Positions 1 to 4,562 of a stretch of DNA of 5,548 nt are shown in pieces. The translations under genes and the position numbers were made by a program. Each line of letters opens with the position of its first letter. The stretch's first letter is position 1. The stretch comes from VMFW01 sp038058095. Lineage in GTDB: Bacteria; Patescibacteriota; Minisyncoccia; UBA6257; 2-01-FULL-56-20. A model generated the notes under the pieces. That model worked only from the letters and a program-made list of their open reading frames with translations. It was not told the origin of the DNA and did no database searches. Where the stretch lies: contig JBBUBW010000048.1 in NCBI GenBank assembly GCA_038058095.1, forward strand, positions 1 through 5,548, in the 5' to 3' direction.

Positions 1-99
1 TTGCTCATTTTGCGCAAAAAATTGGAACGAACCGCCTCATTTCCGAAAAAATTGTGTCTTGGGATTTCGTCCCGCCGTTTGATTTTACCGCTCAATTCC

Positions 100-131
100 T
101 TGCGAGCCGCGCCAGCAGGCGCGGCGAGCAA
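100..131. repeat. GC-rich hairpin with tandem G-A mismatches
   Basis: An inverted repeat: TTGC (100-103) pairs with GCAA (128-131), then GA faces GA (104-105 and 126-127), then GCCGCGCC (106-113) pairs with GGCGCGGC (118-125) around an AGCA loop. No T-run follows directly on either strand, so it is not a standard intrinsic terminator. It lies downstream of tRNA-Val on that gene's strand and could act as a 3' barrier or be a dispersed palindromic repeat. The structure is seen directly; its role is unknown. Confidence 0.6.
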
Positions 132-170
132 ACCTCTGCTTTCCCCCGCAAAAAATCACGAAGTCCAATT

Positions 171-245
171 TGGTGCGCGCTCGAGGGATCGAACCCCGGG
201 CCTACTCGGTGTAAACGAGTCGCTCTACCACTGAGCTAAGCGCGC
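171..245 (-). tRNA. tRNA-Val (anticodon UAC)
   Basis: The minus strand folds as a complete cloverleaf of 75 bases. The acceptor stem GCGCGCT/AGCGCGC is fully paired, the D stem is GCTC/GAGC with loop AGTGGTA, the anticodon stem ACTCG/CGAGT is perfect, and the loop TTTACAC gives anticodon TAC, which reads GUA (valine). The T stem is CGGGG/CCTCG with loop TTCGATC. The 3' CCA is encoded (TGGT at 171-174 on the plus strand is discriminator A plus CCA). It is transcribed from the promoter at 331-359 or by read-through from the MFS gene upstream. No clear terminator is seen after it, although a run of six T on this strand lies at 150-155. Confidence 0.96.
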
Positions 246-290
246 GTAAGAATTTGTTAGTGAACCTTAAGAGCCCTACAAATCCTTACG

Positions 291-307
291 TTCCGCCAAC
301 GGCGGGA
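291..307. repeat. Short palindrome, TCCGCC/GGCGG family
   Basis: CCGCC (293-297) and GGCGG (301-305) form a perfect stem around AAC, extended by a T-G wobble and a T-A pair. It lies in the predicted leader between the tRNA-Val promoter and the tRNA. The same core with a TTT centre (AAA on the coding strand) occurs inside glyA at 2888-2902, so the two are probably members of one dispersed family. No T-run follows, which argues against a terminator. Confidence 0.55.
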
Positions 308-330
308 CTAAAACACTCTAACTAAACCGT

Positions 331-359
331 ATAATAATGAAAGCTCCAATAAATATCAA
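331..359 (-). promoter_or_regulatory. Predicted sigma70-type promoter for tRNA-Val
   Basis: On the minus strand a -35 TTGATA (354-359, five of six consensus bases) is followed after exactly 17 bases by a -10 TATTAT (331-336, five of six). The predicted start near 324 gives a leader of about 78 bases before the mature tRNA-Val 5' end at 245, which would be trimmed by RNase P. It starts 21 bases after the MFS stop codon, so the tRNA need not depend on read-through from the gene block upstream. Confidence 0.6.
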
Positions 360-379
360 TAACACCCCTATCGCATAAC

Positions 380-949
380 TCACGCCCTATGTTTCTTAAA
401 TAAAACAATCTGAGAAATAGCCAAAGCGCTCATTGTCTGAACAATCCCCATAACCAAAAACAGCGCCTTAAAAGAAAAGCGGCTCACCAGTAATCCCCCA
501 ATAACAACCGCCACTCCGCTTAGAAACTGCGCTAGCCCATCGGCCAACCCCCACTCCAAGCCGGCAATTTTTTTATCCTCGCTTTTTGCATAAACCGCAT
601 TCCAAGTTGGCGTCGCCAGCGCCACCGCTACCCCCATACCGATCTGAACCAAAAAAAGCTGCGCCGAAGTTGAAACAAATAAATAAGAAAAAGTGAAAAC
701 GGCATTCAGCGCGTACCCAAGAACTAATAATTTTTCTTTCTTTATTTTTTCATCGGAAATTTTGCCAACTAAAATAGTTAGCAAACCTCCGGCCATTAAA
801 TAAGTCGCCCAAGCCCATGTAATTTCCAAAATATCTCCTCCAATCCTTTGAGTAAATACGGCAAAAAGCGGGCCGAGCATTCCGTCGCCAAAATACCAAA
901 TCGCATCGGCATAAAGCAAAATTTTTACTTTCGGATTAATTCCACCCAT
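380..949 (-). CDS. Half-size MFS-like membrane transporter
   Basis: A 189-residue integral membrane protein with about six hydrophobic helices, near residues 10-32, 44-64, 74-92, 96-118, 134-156 and 160-183. The loop between helices 2 and 3, GKISDEKIKKEK (62-73), resembles the conserved MFS motif A with its Asp (D66) and basic residues, and GLEWG (130-134) is typical of short MFS proteins of candidate-phylum bacteria. Classical MFS transporters have 12 helices, so this is one half; it has a clean start and a charged C-terminus (FKKHRA), so it looks like a complete half-size protein that may dimerise rather than a fragment. Substrate cannot be told. It starts 16 bases after folD and is probably its operon partner. 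There is no clear Shine-Dalgarno sequence. A further hydrophobic 21-codon frame overlaps its stop (318-383). Confidence 0.8.
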   Translation of the reverse strand: MGGINPKVKILLYADAIWYFGDGMLGPLFAVFTQRIGGDILEITWAWATYLMAGGLLTILVGKISDEKIKKEKLLVLGYALNAVFTFSYLFVSTSAQLFLVQIGMGVAVALATPTWNAVYAKSEDKKIAGLEWGLADGLAQFLSGVAVVIGGLLVSRFSFKALFLVMGIVQTMSALAISQIVLFKKHRA

Positions 950-965
950 CAGTTCATTCTACCAA

Positions 966-1814
966 CTAAGTATTTAATTTCCAAAAATTCTCGTACAGTT
1001 TCGAAACCAAAACCGGCCCCGTTCCACCTGGAGTTTTTGTGTAGGCAATATTTTTTTCATCCGCGCCATCGTGAACTTGCCCTGAGCTTGCCGAAGGGTC
1101 AAAATCGCCGGAAATCTTCCCGTCCATTTGCGCGTATCCAAAATCAATCACCAGCGCTCCTTCTTTTAAATCTTTAGCTGAAAACAAATTCGGATGTCCT
1201 GCCCCACTAATTACCACATCTGCTTCTTTCAAATTCGGGTGGAAATTTTTAACCGAGCTGTCATAAATCGTTACTTCCCCTGCCCGATTCTGTAACCAAA
1301 ACCCCACTGGTTTCCCGATCAAAAACCCCGCCCCTATTAAAATGAATTTAAGTTCCCTAAGCGATTTGCCCTTGGCGATTTGCGACTTCAAAATCTCCTC
1401 TACTGTTTCCACCGCTGGCGGCGCCACTTTTCCTCGCCCGGTATAAAACGCTCCGAGCGCCTGCTCACTCAAACAATCCACATCCTTCTCTTTTGAAATT
1501 GCGTTTAGCGCGTAGTGCCGGTTGATATGCTCGGGAAGAGGCAATTGCACCAAAAAACCCCCGCAATTCTTAGGCCTCGAAAGCATTCCAATCTCCGCTC
1601 GCAAATCATCCGTCGTCGCCTTCTCCGGCGCCTTATAAAGCCGAAAATCTATCCCAAGCTCTTTCGCCACTTTTTCCTTCTGCTTCAAAAAATTCACCGA
1701 AGCCGAATCTTCCCCTACGAGCATCCCGCCCATAAACTTATCCTTCCAATCCCCCGGCTTGGCTTTTAGCCCTTCAATGATTTGACCCGCTATTTTTTTC
1801 CCATCGATAATCAT
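966..1814 (-). CDS. folD: Bifunctional methylene-THF dehydrogenase/methenyl-THF cyclohydrolase
   Basis: FolD (282 residues) oxidises 5,10-methylene-tetrahydrofolate to methenyl- and hydrolyses it to 10-formyl-tetrahydrofolate in the cytoplasm, feeding formyl-Met-tRNA and purine steps. The catalytic domain shows ASVNFLKQKEK (38-48) with the catalytic Lys K46, VQLPLP (89-94) with Q90, and KDVD (110-113) with D113. The usual active-site Tyr is Phe (F42). A Rossmann NAD(P) site is GAGFLIGKP (161-169), and TPGGTGP (261-267) matches the family's PVPGGVGP signature. ALGAFY and the TPGGTGP variant are familiar from Parcubacteria FolD. The loop before this signature carries PSASSGQ (240-246), encoded by a palindromic repeat, and is about 10 residues longer than in E. 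coli FolD as I recall it. The start ATG lies 2 bases after the preceding gene's stop; no Shine-Dalgarno sequence is seen, so translational coupling is likely. Confidence 0.95.
   Translation of the reverse strand: MIIDGKKIAGQIIEGLKAKPGDWKDKFMGGMLVGEDSASVNFLKQKEKVAKELGIDFRLYKAPEKATTDDLRAEIGMLSRPKNCGGFLVQLPLPEHINRHYALNAISKEKDVDCLSEQALGAFYTGRGKVAPPAVETVEEILKSQIAKGKSLRELKFILIGAGFLIGKPVGFWLQNRAGEVTIYDSSVKNFHPNLKEADVVISGAGHPNLFSAKDLKEGALVIDFGYAQMDGKISGDFDPSASSGQVHDGADEKNIAYTKTPGGTGPVLVSKLYENFWKLNT
1080..1098. repeat. Palindromic repeat inserted in frame in folD
   Basis: CCCTGAGCTTGCCGAAGGG. CCCT pairs with AGGG, then GA faces GA, then a G-C pair closes the loop. On the folD strand it reads CCCTTCGGCAAGCTCAGGG and encodes PSASSGQ. 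From memory, elements of the form CCCTTCGACAAGCTCAGGG are dispersed widely in candidate-phylum genomes and are often translated as this type of peptide. It falls in a surface-loop region where other FolD proteins are shorter, which supports insertion. Only one copy is in this window. Confidence 0.65.
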
Positions 1815-1816
1815 AA

Positions 1817-2239
1817 TTAAGAAAATTTAATGCTTCCTAAATCGCCGTCAAGAATAATAGGTTGGACAGCCTCAATCTCCTGTTTAATAAAATTGATATT
1901 AGGAATTGGATTTATTAAAAATATTTTTTTACGAAGAATATGGGCAAATCCAATTTCCAAAAAAGAGTTGCCTCCAATGTAATTATCTACGTCTCCCTTC
2001 TTATAATTTAAGACTAAAATAGCGTCTGAGTCTTGAATTAAATTATAATGCTTCCTTATGAGATCGTTTTCAATCTTCCTCTGAGCCCCCTCACTTCCAC
2101 CTTTATTGGAAATCAATCCACTCGCATACTCTTCGACTTGTTCCGGCAAAAAACATACATGCCCTTTGGCCTCGAGAAAATCTTGGGCTTCAAGCATTTC
2201 TTTGGCAAAACTCATACTACCACAAATAGTAATCCTCAT
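1817..2239 (-). CDS. Nucleoside 2-deoxyribosyltransferase-like protein
   Basis: A 140-residue soluble protein. The N-terminal strand and loop ITICGSM (3-9), SDAILVLNY (71-79) and GGNSFLEIGFAHILRKKIFL (89-108) match the layout of the nucleoside 2-deoxyribosyltransferase-like fold: a glycine/serine loop near the N-terminus, an acidic SDA segment, and a GxxxxxExGxA-type segment whose Glu (E95) is in the position of the family nucleophile. Such enzymes swap bases on deoxyribonucleosides or hydrolyse the N-glycosidic bond; the actual substrate here is unknown and many close relatives are listed only as hypothetical. The gene is 3 bases after glyA and 2 bases before folD, so it is in the same transcript and probably translated by coupling. 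It appears more AT-rich than its neighbours, which may mean later arrival in the operon. Confidence 0.6.
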   Translation of the reverse strand: MRITICGSMSFAKEMLEAQDFLEAKGHVCFLPEQVEEYASGLISNKGGSEGAQRKIENDLIRKHYNLIQDSDAILVLNYKKGDVDNYIGGNSFLEIGFAHILRKKIFLINPIPNINFIKQEIEAVQPIILDGDLGSIKFS

Positions 2240-2242
2240 ATT

Positions 2243-3541
2243 TTATTTATAATCCAACGGAAATTTAGCGCAAAGACTTCGCACTTCTGACACAACACCC
2301 TTTTTATCCAAAAGCACATCCGCGATTAATTTCGCCACTTGTTTCATTTCGCCCTCTTTCATTCCACGCGTAGTTAAAGCCGGCGTCCCCATTCTAATTC
2401 CCGACGGATCCATCGGTTTCCGCGCGTCATAGGGAATAGTATTTTTATTCACGATGATTCCATTCTTCTCAAGCTGATCACTCGCCTCCGCGCCGGAGAT
2501 TCCTTTTGGAACCACATCCACTAAAATCAAATGGGTTTCCGTTCCACCCGCCACCAACCGAAAACCAAAATTTTTAAGTTCGTCCGCTAAAGTTTTCGCA
2601 TTCATAATAATCTGCTTGGCATAATCTTTAAACTCCGGCTGTGCCGCCTCCTCCATCGCCACCCCAATCGCCGCAATTTGATTCGCATGCGGCCCGCCCT
2701 GTAATCCCGGAAAGACCGCCTTGTCTATCAGTTTTCCCAAATCAACCTCCCCCTTTTCCAAATTTTCCCCACCTGATACCTGATACCTGATACCTGATAC
2801 ATATTTTCGCTTCGCGAATATAACCCCTGCCCTCGGCCCTCTCAAAGTTTTATGCGCCGTCGTCATCACCACGTCCGCTATTGCCTGTCCGCCTTTGGCG
2901 GAAAACGGCGAGGGATACACTCCTCCCGCCACCAGTCCTGCAAAGTGAGACATATCCACCATCAAATACGCCCCCACCTCATCGCAAATTTTTCTGAATT
3001 TCTCAAAATCAATTATCTTTGGATACGCCGTATATCCCGCCACAATAATTTTCGGCTTATTCTCCACCGCTAGCCGGCGAATATCCTCATAATCCAACTC
3101 CTCGGTTTCCTTATTTAAAGTGTACGGCGTTGAAATCCACGCCTTTGAAGTGAAACTCACTTTGTGTCCGTGCGTTAAATGCCCGCCCATATCAAGCTGA
3201 AGCCCCATAATCTTTTCGCCTAATGAAACGAGCGCCACATAAATTGCCAAGTTCGCCGGTGAACCTGAATATGGCTGGACATTCACTCCCCAATCTTCCT
3301 CCTTCAAACCAAAAGCCCGAAGCGATCTCTCTTTAGTTAAAATCTCAAGCTTGTCCACAAACTCATTCCCGCCGTAATACCGCATCTTCGAATACCCTTC
3401 CGCGTATTTGTTAGTGAACACTGAACCCAATGCCTCGAGCACATCGCGAGAAACAAAATTCTCTGACGGAATCAAATTAATCGTCTCGTTCTGCCGCTTA
3501 GTTTCCGCTTTAATTAAATTTTCTATTTCTTTATCGTTCAT
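2243..3541 (-). CDS. glyA: Serine hydroxymethyltransferase
   Basis: A PLP enzyme of 432 residues that converts serine and tetrahydrofolate to glycine and 5,10-methylene-tetrahydrofolate in the cytoplasm. Diagnostic parts in order: LIPSENF (23-29), RYYGGNEFVD (54-63) with catalytic E60, PYSGSPAN (90-97), VDMSHFAGL (195-203) with PLP-contacting D196 and H199, TTAHKTLRGPR (227-237) with the PLP lysine K231, AVFPGLQGGPH (275-285), and GIRMGTPALTTRG (381-393) with the carboxylate-binding R383. Two stretches exceed the usual family length: SPFSAKGGQAIAD (211-223), about 6 residues longer than E. coli GlyA as I recall it, and RKYVSGIRYQVSGGENLEKG (245-264), about 18 longer. Both are encoded by repeat DNA (2888-2902 and 2771-2800). 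All catalytic motifs are intact, so the enzyme should be active. There is no Shine-Dalgarno sequence before the ATG. It is the first gene of the glyA-deoxyribosyltransferase-folD-MFS block. Confidence 0.97.
   Translation of the reverse strand: MNDKEIENLIKAETKRQNETINLIPSENFVSRDVLEALGSVFTNKYAEGYSKMRYYGGNEFVDKLEILTKERSLRAFGLKEEDWGVNVQPYSGSPANLAIYVALVSLGEKIMGLQLDMGGHLTHGHKVSFTSKAWISTPYTLNKETEELDYEDIRRLAVENKPKIIVAGYTAYPKIIDFEKFRKICDEVGAYLMVDMSHFAGLVAGGVYPSPFSAKGGQAIADVVMTTAHKTLRGPRAGVIFAKRKYVSGIRYQVSGGENLEKGEVDLGKLIDKAVFPGLQGGPHANQIAAIGVAMEEAAQPEFKDYAKQIIMNAKTLADELKNFGFRLVAGGTETHLILVDVVPKGISGAEASDQLEKNGIIVNKNTIPYDARKPMDPSGIRMGTPALTTRGMKEGEMKQVAKLIADVLLDKKGVVSEVRSLCAKFPLDYK
2771..2800. repeat. 7-base tandem repeat inside glyA
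   Basis: Four perfect copies of ACCTGAT plus two bases (4.3 units), reading GGTATCA on the glyA strand. Since 7 is not a multiple of 3, the unit is read in three phases in turn and gives the peptide YVSGIRYQVSG. Gain or loss of a single unit would shift the frame of glyA; only changes of three units keep it. Immediately next to it, TTCGC (2806-2810) pairs with GCGAA (2814-2818) as a small palindrome that encodes part of FAKRKY. Confidence 0.9.
2888..2902. repeat. Palindrome TCCGCC-TTT-GGCGGA inside glyA
   Basis: A perfect 6-base-pair inverted repeat around TTT. On the glyA strand it is read TCC GCC AAA GGC GGA, giving SAKGG (residues 214-218), within a segment that is about 6 residues longer than in E. 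coli GlyA as I recall it. It lies about 40 bases from the codon of the PLP lysine, in the stretch just before strand and loop TTAHK. The core is shared with 291-307. Confidence 0.75.
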
Positions 3542-3548
3542 TAGCTAT

Positions 3549-3648
3549 GATACAAATATACTAATTTTACAAATGATACTAATCATACAAATTTAATTTT
3601 CTCATCAGTACCATTCGCATCATTAGCACGCATTCGTATATTAGTATC
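3549..3648. repeat. Long imperfect inverted repeat filling the dcd-glyA gap
   Basis: The arm 3549-3592 and the reverse complement of 3604-3648 align over about 45 bases with one single-base gap and roughly 70 percent identity; several differences are A/G, which would still allow G-U pairs in RNA. The loop is 3593-3603. Each arm is itself built from degenerate units of about 17 bases, for example GATACAAATATACTAAT (3549-3565) and GATACTAATCATACAAAT (3575-3592), and ATTCGCATCATTAGCAC (3613-3629) and ATTCGTATATTAGTATC (3632-3648). The right arm overlaps the dcd stop codon. I see no convincing promoter for glyA here. It could be a mRNA stem-loop between two co-transcribed genes or a dispersed repeat of the type common in these genomes. 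Confidence 0.65.
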
Positions 3649-4327
3649 ACGCCTGGGTAACCTCCCAATCTTTATGCATCTGCGGAATCATCATCTGTGG
3701 ATTCCATGTTTTCTTAAGTTCCTCAAGATTTTGGGACGCCTGATATTTTCCTCCCTCTCCCACGTAGTCAATCGCTTTTTGGGTCAGGGGCGCCACTTCA
3801 TAAAAAACCATCTGCGCTATTCTCCTGCCCACCACGAGTGGTATCGAAAAATATCGCGAGTTATTCGTCACCTCCATCGTCCACCGGTTGAAGTAGCCAA
3901 CATCTCCCCAACCAGCGTCTTTGCAAACCTCCACGAAATTCCTGCCCATCGAAGATCGCGCGTACATCTTCGCCACGCAAATATCTCTGCCCCCGATAAA
4001 TTCTCGCGTGTGCGCCAGAATCGTTTCGCCCGGTTCAAGAAAAATTACCTTTGCATGGTCAGGAATATTTTTAAGTTCTACCCCCCACTCTTTCCTTGAT
4101 TCTCCCGCCAGTTGCGCCTCAAATGGCCCCGACCAAACAGTTTTCGTTGATTGCTCGTCATAAAGATTATGAATGGTATGCCTGCCCCTCGGCGCCTTCT
4201 CCCTCCAAAACCACTCCCCTAAAGTCACATCATAACTGGTGGTTTTCAGGTTCTTGTCGCTAAAAGGGTCGATCACAATCGTCCCCTTCTTCATATGTTC
4301 CAGTATCTGGTTCTGTGATAAAAGCAT
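3647..4327 (-). CDS. dcd: dCTP deaminase (dUTPase superfamily)
   Basis: A 226-residue soluble enzyme expected to deaminate dCTP to dUTP, the source of dUMP for thymidylate. Compared with E. coli Dcd, SYDVTLG (31-37) matches the VDVRLG strand, ARSSMGR (123-129) matches the GRSSLAR phosphate-binding motif with S125, S126 and R129, and GWGDVGYFNRWTMEVTNNS (139-157) matches the GWSG...LEFYN segment. The Glu in TMEVTN (E152) aligns with the catalytic Glu of deaminases, which plain dUTPases lack. RRIAQMVF (168-175) and GKYQ (193-196) match the later nucleotide-binding strand and the C-terminal lid. The protein is longer than E. coli Dcd (about 193 residues), with extra sequence at 42-90 and a C-terminal tail. 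A bifunctional deaminase/dUTPase is possible. No Shine-Dalgarno sequence precedes the ATG. It lies 57 bases after tRNA-His on the same strand and 105 bases ahead of glyA. Confidence 0.85.
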   Translation of the reverse strand: MLLSQNQILEHMKKGTIVIDPFSDKNLKTTSYDVTLGEWFWREKAPRGRHTIHNLYDEQSTKTVWSGPFEAQLAGESRKEWGVELKNIPDHAKVIFLEPGETILAHTREFIGGRDICVAKMYARSSMGRNFVEVCKDAGWGDVGYFNRWTMEVTNNSRYFSIPLVVGRRIAQMVFYEVAPLTQKAIDYVGEGGKYQASQNLEELKKTWNPQMMIPQMHKDWEVTQA

Positions 4328-4333
4328 GAAATT

Positions 4334-4362
4334 AGTTTAATTTCTAAACGAAAATAAATCAA
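4334..4362 (-). promoter_or_regulatory. Possible promoter for dcd
   Basis: On the minus strand TTGATT (4357-4362) and TAAACT (4334-4339) are 17 bases apart, each matching four of six consensus bases. The predicted start would fall at or beside the A of the dcd ATG (4327), so the message would be leaderless, which would fit the missing Shine-Dalgarno sequence. The match is modest in AT-rich DNA, and dcd could instead be read from the tRNA-His promoter. Confidence 0.3.
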
Positions 4363-4384
4363 ACTTATTTGAAAAGAAACCTTG

Positions 4385-4456
4385 GGTGCCTGATGGGAAT
4401 CGAACCCACCTCACTGCTGCCACAGAGCAGCGCTTTACCACTAAGCTACAGGCACC
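4385..4456 (-). tRNA. tRNA-His (anticodon GUG)
   Basis: The minus strand folds as a cloverleaf of 72 bases. The anticodon stem CTGCT/AGCAG is perfect and the loop CTGTGGC gives anticodon GTG (histidine). The D stem is GCTT/AAGC, and the T stem is GTGGG/CCCAT with loop TTCGATT. The acceptor has eight pairs because a G at position -1 (4456) faces C73 (4385), the identity mark of tRNA-His. The full CCA is not encoded (C73 is followed by CAA), so a CCA-adding enzyme is required, unlike tRNA-Val in this window. dcd follows on the same strand. Confidence 0.96.
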
Positions 4457-4469
4457 ATCAAACTCAAAG

Positions 4470-4498
4470 ATATTATTAGAAATTATACCTCTCGTCAA
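4470..4498 (-). promoter_or_regulatory. Predicted promoter for tRNA-His
   Basis: On the minus strand a -35 TTGACG (4493-4498, five of six) is followed after 17 bases by TAATAT (4470-4475, four of six), placing the start about 7 bases before the tRNA. A perfect TATAAT (4482-4487) lies in between and could be the true -10 with a poor -35. Either reading puts tRNA-His transcription start within about 25 bases of the gene. Confidence 0.5.
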
Positions 4499-4521
4499 CG
4501 TAAACTCGAAAAATGAAGATA

Positions 4522-4530
4522 TGATATAAT
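4522..4530 (+). promoter_or_regulatory. Extended -10 promoter for the DedA-like gene
   Basis: TGATATAAT is a perfect TATAAT (4525-4530) with the TGn extension (4522-4524). No good -35 is seen 17 bases upstream, which extended -10 promoters tolerate. The predicted start near 4537 coincides with the 5' edge of the leader hairpin at 4539. It is divergent from the tRNA-His promoter, the two -10 elements being about 40-55 bases apart. Confidence 0.6.
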
Positions 4531-4538
4531 ACTCCTAC

Positions 4539-4560
4539 GCTGCTCTAAGGGCAGCTTTTT
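4539..4560 (+). promoter_or_regulatory. Leader hairpin with T-run covering the ribosome binding site
   Basis: GCTGCTC (4539-4545) pairs with GGGCAGC (4549-4555), seven pairs including one T-G, around a three-base loop TAA (4546-4548), followed by TTTTT (4556-4560). The only Shine-Dalgarno-like sequence of the DedA-like gene, AAGGG (4547-4551), is 11 bases before its ATG and lies in the loop and the 3' arm. The shape is that of an intrinsic terminator placed between promoter and start codon, so attenuation, ribosome-site masking or 5' stabilisation are all possible. Structure is seen; function is inferred. Confidence 0.55.
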
Positions 4561-4562
4561 AT

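Noticed and set aside
1..239. Plus-strand open frames of 77 and 61 codons
   Set aside because: Both run through the tRNA-Val gene on the opposite strand; their C-termini are just the translated antisense of the tRNA, and they begin at the window edge or without a ribosome site.
171..245. tRNA-Val as an integration site of a mobile element
   Set aside because: No repeat of the tRNA 3' end, integrase or phage gene is in the window.
848..1177. Plus-strand open frame of 109 codons
   Set aside because: It lies antisense to the end of folD and the start of the MFS gene, both of which have clear family motifs.
2771..2800. CRISPR array
   Set aside because: The units are 7 bases with no spacers; it is a simple tandem repeat in a coding region.
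251..3420. Shared 14-mer ATTTGTTAGTGAAC near tRNA-Val and in glyA
   Set aside because: In glyA it encodes part of the conserved VFTNKY segment, and one 14-base match in a window of this size is compatible with chance.
380..3649. Alternative genetic code with TGA as glycine
   Set aside because: TGA ends dcd and the MFS gene at sensible lengths and no family requires reading through it.
3674..4163. Plus-strand open frames over dcd
   Set aside because: These are shadows of dcd; their composition (many His, Arg and Pro) reflects antisense reading.
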